A program made the position numbers and the translations under genes. A stretch of 14,050 nucleotides of DNA, from assembly GCA_043813895.1 (NCBI GenBank), contig JBDRKQ010000238.1, forward strand, positions 1-14,050, in the 5' to 3' direction. A model generated the notes under the pieces. It saw only the letters and a program-made list of their open reading frames with translations, was not told the DNA's origin and did no database searches. The stretch is from CAZTAR01 sp043813895 (GTDB lineage: Bacteria > Planctomycetota > Phycisphaerae > UBA1845 > UTPLA1). Shown here in pieces: positions 7,439-13,896 of this stretch (position 1 is the first letter of the stretch; the number at the start of each line of letters is the position of its first letter).

Positions 7439-8143
7439 ATGGCGCAGCGAGCATACTTCAGTTCTCTGAGACGTCGGTTCGGCTTTATCGGCCTTGTCGT
7501 CCTTTCGGTGGTGATGGTGACGACGGCGGGAGTTGTGATGATGTCGGAAGATCCTCCCTTGACCGGGGAGGACGCCTTTGGGGACGGCGTGATCATCGAC
7601 CCGCTCAAGCGCCCGGACATTGATTTTCCGGAGACCGTGCGGACTTTCAACCTCTCGCTGAATCGTTTTGTCGATCGCTTCGCCAGAGTCTGCATGGAGG
7701 GCAAGTACTCGGACTTGCGGCTGATGCTCAGCAAGCGAGGCGGCGACCCGCTCGTCGCGCGTCGTTTCGAGACGATGTTCAACGCACTGAAACAGGTCCG
7801 CATACTTTCGCTGGAGGAGCTGCCGGAGGTACCGGACTTGGAGAGCCCCGCCTATCTCATGAGTGCCGAGTACGTCCTGGAACCCTATGCCACGGGCAAG
7901 GGCCGCGACACCGAGGTGATTCGCCTCGCGATCGCCATGGAAGATGGCGAGTGGAGGATCGGGCCGGTACCTCGCGAACTGCTCGCTCTGCTTGACGCCT
8001 ACAAGGAACGTCTTGGCGAAGGCAGTGCCGGCGGCGATACCACGCCCGAGCAGACATCGGGAGATCAGCCTTCCACATCCACCAAGCCCGATACGCACAC
8101 CACCAGGCCGGCCGCCAACCGCCCCGCCCGCATAGGCTCATAA
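7439..8143 (+). CDS. Hypothetical membrane-anchored protein
   Basis: I do not recognise this 234-residue protein. Residues about 13-35 form one hydrophobic segment after a basic N-terminus (SLRRRF), so it is probably a membrane anchor with the rest outside the cytoplasm; no lipobox cysteine is seen. Residues about 55-185 look like a compact alpha/beta domain: helical FNLSLNRFVDRFARVCMEGK, then strands such as SAYVLEPY-like segments and MEDGEWRIGPVP. This layout, a long helix plus a 'DGEWRI' strand, resembles NTF2/SnoaL-like accumulation domains but is not diagnostic. The last 45 residues are low-complexity, rich in Thr, Ser, Pro and Gly. The 204-base spacer before it carries two small hairpins, one at 7386-7403. 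No clear Shine-Dalgarno is seen. Coding is supported by a long frame and sensible domain composition. Confidence 0.7.
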   Translation: MAQRAYFSSLRRRFGFIGLVVLSVVMVTTAGVVMMSEDPPLTGEDAFGDGVIIDPLKRPDIDFPETVRTFNLSLNRFVDRFARVCMEGKYSDLRLMLSKRGGDPLVARRFETMFNALKQVRILSLEELPEVPDLESPAYLMSAEYVLEPYATGKGRDTEVIRLAIAMEDGEWRIGPVPRELLALLDAYKERLGEGSAGGDTTPEQTSGDQPSTSTKPDTHTTRPAANRPARIGS

Positions 8144-8446
8144 TAAAGCCTCCGACTTCTCAATACTGGCACCACTCCCATTCGGGACCTTGCTCTATAT
8201 AGGCGCGCTGCGCTATCTCTTGTAGTGACAGAAGCTTGGCACAGCCCTGTCGTGCGTCCCGTTCTTTTTGCCCCTGGCGGAGTTATATCTTAGGTTTTGC
8301 AGTTGAATGGGCGAATCAGGGATGACAGTGCTGAAAACGCCTGCACGAGTACCAGCACTGATATCCGGGCTGGCGCCCTGATACGCAAACTCGGCAGGTG
8401 AGAATGAGGTCAATCCAAACTTCGCCAGAAACAAGGGGAAAGTGAC
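8144..8446 (+). promoter_or_regulatory. Flagellin upstream region and mRNA leader
   Basis: This 303-base stretch has no protein gene. It contains the structured element described at 8311-8400, then AAGGGG (8433-8438) placed 8 bases before the flagellin ATG. A weak sigma28-like candidate is TTAGGTTT (8290-8297) with GGCGAATC (8310-8317), 12 bases apart; it matches the enteric consensus only partly. It would start transcription near 8324, losing one arm of the outer helix. No good sigma54 site was found. A GTTCTTTTTGCCCC stretch at 8261-8274 is repeated after the flagellin gene. Confidence 0.5.
8311..8400 (+). ncRNA. Candidate structured leader RNA (pseudoknot or switch) of the flagellin gene
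   Basis: Three long pairings are visible. P1 pairs GCGAATCAGGG (8311-8321) with CCCTGATACGC (8376-8386), with 10 Watson-Crick pairs and one A.A mismatch. P2 pairs CAGTGCTG (8326-8333) with CAGCACTG (8353-8360), perfect, nested inside P1. It can stack on P1 through 8322-8324 with 8362-8364. P3 pairs 8338-8350, in the P2 loop, with 8389-8400 downstream: 12 pairs, one of them G.U, with a bulged A at 8345. P3 crosses both P1 and P2, so the RNA is either an H-type pseudoknot or two exclusive folds. I see no match to the c-di-GMP, SAM, cobalamin or fluoride riboswitch signatures that I know. Confidence 0.5.
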
Positions 8447-9862
8447 ATGGGGCTTACAGTAAACAATGTAAACACATTGTCTCTGTTGAACATCCTCAAC
8501 AAGACAACAATGGAGCAGACAAACTCGTTGACACGGTTGTCAACAGGACACAAGATCAACAAAGGAGCGGACGATCCCGCCGGCCTGATCGCGGTCCAGA
8601 GCCTGAACGCCGAGCTGACAGGCGTCGATGCGGCCATCACAAACGGTCAGCGAGCCAACTCGATGCTCGGCGTCGCCGATAGCGCCCTCATCGAGGTCGG
8701 CAATCTGCTCGGTGAGATCGAATCGCTCGCCGCACAGAGCACAAGCTCCGGTGGTCTCAGTGCCGCCGAAATCTCCGCTAACCAAGCCCAGATCGACAAC
8801 GCCATCAACTCCATCAACCGAATCGTCCAGACAACCTCGTTTAACGGAAAGAGACTGCTCGATGGCCAGCAGTCCATCCGCGCGACCGCGAGTGACACGA
8901 GCAAGGTCAGCGACGTGAAGGTCTTCTCGCGGCCGACCTCGAGCACCACACAGACCATGTCGGTCAGTGTGGTCACCGCCGGCTCCGTGGCCTCCGCTAC
9001 GCTGGGTACGTTCACCGCCGTAGACTCGACGGATGTCAGCGCGGCCCAGTTTACCGTTGCCGGCTCGCTCGGTACCTCGACCATCACCGTGGACGCCACC
9101 GACACACTCGCCACCGTCCGCGACAAGATCATCGCGGCCAAGGCCGAGACTGGCGTCTCCGCCTCGGTCAACACGACCGGCACCAACACCCTCCGCATCC
9201 AGAGCGTTTCCTACGGCGACGACGCGTTCGTCTCTTCTCAGTTCATCAGTGGCGACGCGGACTTCCTGACGACTGCCTATACGACCGGAGCCGACGCCGT
9301 CGTGAACGTCAACGGTCAGCAGGCCTTCGTCGATGGCCTGAAGGTCTCGTTCAACTCCAACGGTACCAGCGGTGAGTTTCACTTGACGGCAGCCGGAAAC
9401 GTGGCGGGCAGCGCCGGAAACCTCGTTGTCACCGGCGGCGGCATGACCTTCCAACTCGGTACGAGCAGCAGCACCCAAGCCACACTGGGTATCGAAGGCC
9501 TGTTCGCCCACGAACTCGGCAACAGCACCGACGGATACCTCTCCTCCCTCGCCAGTGGTGGCACGAACGACCTCTCGTCGGACGCCAACAACGCCGTGAT
9601 CGTCGCCAAGGCGGCGATCAACCAGGTTGCCACACAGCGAGGCCGCGTCGGCGGCTTCCAGAAGTTCCAGGTCGAGACATCGATCAACAGCCTGAATGCC
9701 ACCAAGGAAGCACTCGAAGCCGCTCGCGGCGTGATCGATGATGTTGACTACGCTCTCGAAACGGCCGAACTCAGCCGTCAGCAAGTGCTGATGCAATCGG
9801 CAGTTTCACTCTTGGGCGTAGCAGGACAGCAGTCAGCTCAGATTCTGTCTTTGCTGCGCTAG
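8447..9862 (+). CDS. fliC: Flagellin
   Basis: Major filament subunit, exported by the flagellar type III system and polymerised outside the cell. 471 residues without cysteine. The N-terminal D0/D1 region covers about 1-150 (LSTGHKINKGADDPAGLIA at 31-49, then long helical heptads). The C-terminal D1/D0 region covers about 380-471 (VGGFQKFQVETSINSL, then ELSRQQVLMQSAVSLLG, and the terminal AQILSLLR). Between them is a variable domain with one flagellin IN-type motif at about 190-265 (ATDTLATVRDKIIAAK, then TGTNTLRIQS). AAGGGG lies 8 bases before the ATG. The first 35 codons use many A/T-rich codons (ACA, GTA, TTG) unlike the GC-rich rest, suiting efficient initiation. No other flagellar gene is in the window. 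It has its own terminator, so it is probably monocistronic. Confidence 0.97.
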   Translation: MGLTVNNVNTLSLLNILNKTTMEQTNSLTRLSTGHKINKGADDPAGLIAVQSLNAELTGVDAAITNGQRANSMLGVADSALIEVGNLLGEIESLAAQSTSSGGLSAAEISANQAQIDNAINSINRIVQTTSFNGKRLLDGQQSIRATASDTSKVSDVKVFSRPTSSTTQTMSVSVVTAGSVASATLGTFTAVDSTDVSAAQFTVAGSLGTSTITVDATDTLATVRDKIIAAKAETGVSASVNTTGTNTLRIQSVSYGDDAFVSSQFISGDADFLTTAYTTGADAVVNVNGQQAFVDGLKVSFNSNGTSGEFHLTAAGNVAGSAGNLVVTGGGMTFQLGTSSSTQATLGIEGLFAHELGNSTDGYLSSLASGGTNDLSSDANNAVIVAKAAINQVATQRGRVGGFQKFQVETSINSLNATKEALEAARGVIDDVDYALETAELSRQQVLMQSAVSLLGVAGQQSAQILSLLR

Positions 9863-9901
9863 TACTCATGCTGCGCCCTGTGTCTGGTGGGTTGGATTGA
9901 C

Positions 9902-9941
9902 ACGGCGGGATCGGGACAACCCCGGTCCCGTCGTTCTTTTT
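9902..9941 (+). terminator. Rho-independent terminator after flagellin
   Basis: A 14-bp stem pairs 9902-9915 with 9921-9934, including two G.T wobbles, with the 5-base loop ACAAC. It is followed closely by TCTTTTT (9935-9941). It begins 40 bases after the flagellin stop codon and is strong by any intrinsic-terminator rule. Confidence 0.9.
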
Positions 9942-10373
9942 GCCCCGATCCGGCAGAGGTACATCGTTCGACGCTGGACGGAGCAGACACGATCTGGCAA
10001 TCGTCTGCGCGAAAGCAACTCTCGGAGCGAAGGAGGCTTCCGTTGCCCCTGCGAGAGTGACTGCGGACGTTCGGCCCGAGATCGAGCGATCAAGCTGGCG
10101 TAATCCCGAGCAGACGTCTTTGGGAAGCGGCCCGCAGACGGGGGATATCCGCGGGGGCGAGGGTTGTCTCACAGGCCGCTCATCCACCTGTGGAATCGTC
10201 TGTGCCACATGCAGCGCTGGGTCCTCTGTGTCGGAGGGTGGACTAGATGCACCCCGCCCATCTCTGTGGCTCCCGGACAGGCTACCTCGTGTGATGCCGC
10301 CCAGCCTAAATATGCCCCAGCACAACTGAAATCCCCGCTTTCGGCAGTGATGAGAAGCCCAAAACAGCCGACC

Positions 10374-10425
10374 TAACATTTTCCTAAAAATATCCCTTGC
10401 GTTGCTCCGATGTTCTTGGCATCAT
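10374..10425 (+). promoter_or_regulatory. Putative recA promoter with A/T-rich upstream element
   Basis: TTGCGT (10397-10402) and CATCAT (10420-10425) are 17 bases apart. An A/T-rich tract (10374-10392), unusual for this GC-rich DNA, lies directly upstream where an UP element would sit. The hexamers match consensus only moderately. No LexA-type box of the Gram-positive or alphaproteobacterial form was recognised. Confidence 0.35.
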
Positions 10426-10433
10426 GGGGTCGT

Positions 10434-10472
10434 GGGTCCTGTTTTCGGCCGACCGGCCGGGCTTGTGGACCC
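10434..10472 (+). promoter_or_regulatory. Stem-loop in the recA leader
   Basis: GGGTCC (10434-10439) pairs with GGACCC (10467-10472) and encloses CGGCC (10446-10450) paired with GGCCG (10455-10459). A competing outer pairing is TGGGGTC (10425-10431) with GACCCCA (10468-10474). It ends 11 bases before the AGAGGAG ribosome binding site, so it could affect translation or mRNA stability. Confidence 0.4.
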
Positions 10473-10498
10473 CAGGGCTTGGCAGAGGAGCATGAGTG

Positions 10499-11647
<1,149 letters not shown>

Positions 11648-11740
11648 CACGTCTTTACGCCGGCCGGAGCGCTGCGCGCCTGATCCGAGCCCGAGCGCAA
11701 GCGAGCGTGTATGAGGACCTAATGGTCTTCCCCCGCTGGA

Positions 11741-11849
11741 GCGAGATTCCCATCTCGCGCCTCTCGTCGCTGGATTTCCATCCTGCGAAAGTGCGAGAGA
11801 GGATTCTCGCCAGAGTGGCTGCGAGAAAGGATTTTCGCACCAGCGACGA
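11741..11849 (+). repeat. Cluster of three 18-nt hairpins with an enclosing 10-bp inverted repeat
   Basis: Hairpin 1 (11741-11758) is GCGAGAT-TCCC-ATCTCGC. Hairpin 2 (11793-11810) is GCGAGAGAGGATTCTCGC and hairpin 3 (11821-11838) is GCGAGAAAGGATTTTCGC. Numbers 2 and 3 are identical at 16 of 18 bases, start 28 bases apart, both present an AGGA loop, and differ only at positions that keep the stem paired. TCGTCGCTGG (11764-11773) is the perfect complement of CCAGCGACGA (11840-11849) and encloses hairpins 2 and 3. TGCGAAA (11784-11790) can alternatively pair with TTTCGCA (11833-11839). This looks like a structured RNA or a REP-like repeat. Confidence 0.65.
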
Positions 11850-11905
11850 CCACTTGCTCACGCGCGCTGTTCTGAACGTGAACACGGACCGCTTGCTGAC
11901 ACGCG
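11850..11905 (+). repeat. Pair of degenerate 17-nt direct repeats
   Basis: 11850-11866 and 11889-11905 share 14 of 17 bases (core CTTGCT, then AC and CGCG), with starts 39 bases apart. In one frame both read as D(H/R)LLTR. The 39-base period is a multiple of three, so either a decayed coding repeat or an interspersed non-coding repeat fits. Confidence 0.5.
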
Positions 11906-11949
11906 TGGCTGTGTTTGGGTGGCCGCTGGCGTGATTCGGGGGGGCGGTG

Positions 11950-11955
11950 TAATCT
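11950..11955 (+). promoter_or_regulatory. Putative -10 element of cdsA
   Basis: TAATCT ends 6 bases before the ATG at 11962. A start 7 bases after the hexamer is the A of the ATG, giving a leaderless mRNA. No Shine-Dalgarno is present and no good -35 hexamer is seen. Confidence 0.35.
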
Positions 11956-11961
11956 GCCGGG

Positions 11962-12897
11962 ATGCTTAAGCTCCGCCTCTTCTTCGGCGCAGTCCTCATC
12001 GCTGCGCTGGTCGGCTTGGTTTACGCGGATGATCGGCTGTCGAGCGTGACCGCCGGCGATATGCCGGACTTCTGTATGCGGCTTGGCATCCACCGATGTG
12101 ACGGCCTCCTCATCACGCTCGTCATTCTGACACTGGTGATGCTCGCCGCCGTCGAGTTGCACCGCCTCTTCACCGCTGCGGGGCACAACCCGCTGAAGGC
12201 CTGGCCCGCGATGGCGAGCGCCGGTCTCGTGCTGATCCCCTTCCTTGTTGCCAACGGCCCGTTGGCGGATGAGGTCGGGAGGAATGCCGCCGACAATCAA
12301 TGTACCGTTGCCTGGTTGACGGTCTCGCTGATGGTGACGGCGCTACTCGTCGCTTCTCGGCGCCGGATTCAGGGGGCGACCGGTGACTTCGCGACGACAC
12401 TGCTGATGATCGCTTATCTGGGGCTGCTCTCGCAGTATCTCGTTCGATTGCGGGTTTGCCATGCGGAGGGCGCCGCGTGGCTGCTGCTCTACGTCATCGG
12501 GGTCGTGAAGTTCTGTGACATCGGAGCCTACTTCACGGGCCGTGCAATCGGCAGGCACAAGATGATCGTGTGGCTCAGCCCGAACAAGACGTTTGAGGGC
12601 CTTGCCGGTGGCATCCTGTGTTCGATGGCAGTAGCGGTCCTCATCCCGGTGGCCGTTCGCGCGTGGGCTTCGGGAGGATCGCCGGTCGCAACCATGCTGC
12701 CGGAGCCCGGCACGGCTTGTGTGTTCGGCCTGCTGATGGCCTTGGTCGGGCAGGCCGGCGACTTGCTCGAGTCCCTGTTCAAGCGCAGCGCCCAGGCGAA
12801 AGACTCGGCAAACGCCATCCCCGCGTTCGGCGGCGTGCTGGACGTCATCGATTCCCCTCTTCTCGCTGCTCCCATAGCCTACTGGATGCTGGTATAA
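11962..12897 (+). CDS. cdsA: Phosphatidate cytidylyltransferase (CDP-diacylglycerol synthase)
   Basis: Integral membrane enzyme that makes CDP-diacylglycerol from phosphatidic acid and CTP, the branch point for bacterial phospholipids. 311 residues with about eight hydrophobic segments. Characteristic motifs are DIGAYFTGR (186-194), SPNKTFEG (206-213, usually SPKKTWEG) and the C-terminal signature in GDLLESLFKR (266-275) followed by KDSANAIPAFGGVLDVID (280-297). Relative to the PROSITE-type CdsA signature, the His of HGG is Phe and the Arg of DRxD is Val, while both Asp residues remain. This is possibly a lineage trait. The ATG at 11962 starts the first membrane helix. The stop codon overlaps the phoH promoter. 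The neighbouring phoH gene starts 42 bases downstream. Confidence 0.92.
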   Translation: MLKLRLFFGAVLIAALVGLVYADDRLSSVTAGDMPDFCMRLGIHRCDGLLITLVILTLVMLAAVELHRLFTAAGHNPLKAWPAMASAGLVLIPFLVANGPLADEVGRNAADNQCTVAWLTVSLMVTALLVASRRRIQGATGDFATTLLMIAYLGLLSQYLVRLRVCHAEGAAWLLLYVIGVVKFCDIGAYFTGRAIGRHKMIVWLSPNKTFEGLAGGILCSMAVAVLIPVAVRAWASGGSPVATMLPEPGTACVFGLLMALVGQAGDLLESLFKRSAQAKDSANAIPAFGGVLDVIDSPLLAAPIAYWMLV

Positions 12898-12898
12898 T
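12890..12898 (+). promoter_or_regulatory. Extended -10 promoter of phoH across the cdsA stop codon
   Basis: TGG followed by a perfect TATAAT (12893-12898) is an extended -10 (TG-N-TATAAT). The TAA inside it is the cdsA stop codon. The expected start near 12905 leaves a leader of about 35 bases with AGGAGG in it. No good -35 is present, as often with extended -10 promoters. Confidence 0.55.
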
Positions 12899-12939
12899 GG
12901 AAGGGCGGCTCATGCCGCGTCGCAGGAGGATTGCTCGCG

Positions 12940-13896
12940 TTGGAACTTGTCGTCACATTGGATTTGGCGGACGACCAGCGCATAGCGCTGTTCGGGCCGG
13001 CGGACTGTAATCTCCGCACGATTCGCGCTGCACTGGGCGTAAAGATATTTGCCCGTGATTCGACGCTCAAGCTGGCCGGTGACTCCGAGGCCGTGGGCAA
13101 GGCGGCGGCCCTGCTGGAATCGCTGCAGGATAAGTTGCACCGACAATCCCTTCTCGGGCCGGACGATCTTGCCGATGCTCTCAGCGAGCTGGCGGCGTCG
13201 GACGCGCAGAACAGTGAGAAGCTCATCCCCGTCTATCGCAAGACCGCGGGCATCCGGCCGAAGACGCCCGGGCAGGAGGCGTACGTCGCCACGATCAGGG
13301 AGAACGACCTCTCCTTCTGCCTCGGTCCCGCGGGCACGGGCAAGACGTATCTCGCGGTCGCCATGGCGCTATCCCTGCTGAAGGCCGCCAAGATCAAGCG
13401 GATCGTTCTTGCCAGGCCGGCGGTCGAGGCCGGTGAAAAGCTCGGCTACCTCCCAGGCGACCTCAAGGCCAAGGTGAACCCATACCTTCGCCCGTTGTTT
13501 GATGCCATGAACGACATGATGGAGTTCGAGCAGATAAAGCGATTCATGGAAAACGACGTGATCGAGGTCATCCCGCTCGCCTTCATGCGAGGGCGCACGC
13601 TCAACAACGCCGCGATCATCCTCGACGAAGCACAAAACGCCACTCCGCAACAGATGCTCATGTTCCTGACCCGGCTCGGCCATCACAGCAAGATGATCGT
13701 TACGGGCGATGACAGTCAGTCGGACCTGCAGAGCCGTGACAAGAGCGGCCTTGTCGACGCCGTTCGACGTCTGGACGGCATCGACGGCATCGGCGTCGTG
13801 CGTCTGTCAAAGATGGACATCGTTCGCCACCACCTTGTGACGAACATCGTGCGCGCATACGACCGGCGGCCCCCCTCAGCGTCCACCGGCCAATGA
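12940..13896 (+). CDS. phoH: PhoH family P-loop ATPase (YbeZ-like)
   Basis: Cytoplasmic ATPase of the PhoH/YbeZ group, linked in other bacteria to YbeY and to RNA metabolism or ribosome maturation. 318 residues. The N-terminal KH-like region (about 1-65) precedes a P-loop domain with Walker A GPAGTGKT (129-136), ARPAVEAGEKLGYLPGD (158-174), Walker B IILDEAQNA (226-234) and MFLTRLGHHSKMIVTGD (241-257), in the standard order. I chose the TTG at 12940 because the product then begins MELVVTLDLAD like its relatives. AGGAGG (12924-12929) is 10 bases upstream, and the TTG at 12931 would be only one base from it. The usual partner genes (ybeY, and a 7TM-HD phosphohydrolase) are not visible and may follow after the window. 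Confidence 0.94.
   Translation: MELVVTLDLADDQRIALFGPADCNLRTIRAALGVKIFARDSTLKLAGDSEAVGKAAALLESLQDKLHRQSLLGPDDLADALSELAASDAQNSEKLIPVYRKTAGIRPKTPGQEAYVATIRENDLSFCLGPAGTGKTYLAVAMALSLLKAAKIKRIVLARPAVEAGEKLGYLPGDLKAKVNPYLRPLFDAMNDMMEFEQIKRFMENDVIEVIPLAFMRGRTLNNAAIILDEAQNATPQQMLMFLTRLGHHSKMIVTGDDSQSDLQSRDKSGLVDAVRRLDGIDGIGVVRLSKMDIVRHHLVTNIVRAYDRRPPSASTGQ

Larger units (their letters stand above)
9942..10498 (+). other. Gene-free spacer between flagellin and recA, with scattered hairpins
   Basis: No open frame here has protein-like composition. Visible structures are a hairpin with CAGAC (9984-9988) paired to GTCTG (10003-10007) plus GAT with ATC inside, and a perfect 7-bp inverted repeat ACTCTCG (10018-10024) with CGAGAGT (10052-10058) enclosing a GAAG/CTTC hairpin. 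GAGCAGAC and AATCGTCTG each occur twice. The last 130 bases hold the recA promoter region. These could be parts of an unknown small RNA, but I cannot assign tmRNA, RNase P RNA, SRP RNA or 6S RNA. Confidence 0.45.
11648..11961 (+). other. recA-cdsA spacer, rich in inverted and direct repeats
   Basis: 314 bases. It begins with GC-rich sequence containing CGAGCGCAAGCGAGCG, itself a direct repeat of CGAGCG. Then come three hairpins of one design (11741-11838), a 10-bp inverted repeat enclosing two of them, and two degenerate repeats at 11850-11866 and 11889-11905. A 75-codon open frame at 11707-11934 runs through these repeats. It starts at GTG without a ribosome binding site, and I consider it a by-product of repeat structure rather than a gene. 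Confidence 0.55.

Noticed and set aside
6881..8098. 405-codon minus-strand frame across smpB and the hypothetical gene
   Set aside because: It covers smpB, which is certain, and its composition (Arg, His, Gly, Ala) is that of a GC-driven antisense frame.
8161..8260. sigma54 promoter before flagellin
   Set aside because: TGGCAC occurs at about 8167 and 8237, but neither has a GC-containing -12 element at the required spacing.
8311..8400. c-di-GMP (GEMM) riboswitch, suggested by ACGCAAAC near 8383
   Set aside because: The conserved AGGGCAAACC and ACGCAAAGCC contexts and the tetraloop-receptor layout are absent, and the helix topology differs.
8540..9796. 418-codon minus-strand frame opposite flagellin
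   Set aside because: Antisense shadow of a clear flagellin; Gly/Asp/Val-rich composition follows from the codons of the real gene.
9960..9980. tmRNA (ssrA) 5' end suggested by TTCGAC near 9966, as a partner of smpB
   Set aside because: The surrounding bases do not match the conserved tmRNA end, and no matching 3' T-loop/CCA end or tag reading frame was found.
9940..10329. 129-codon open frame between flagellin and recA
   Set aside because: Composition is Arg/Ser/Pro/Gly-rich without hydrophobic patterning, it starts inside the terminator T-run and has no ribosome binding site.
11707..11934. 75-codon open frame in the recA-cdsA spacer as a gene
   Set aside because: GTG start with no ribosome binding site. 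Its length is made of hairpins and direct repeats, and the repeats explain the frame better than a protein does.
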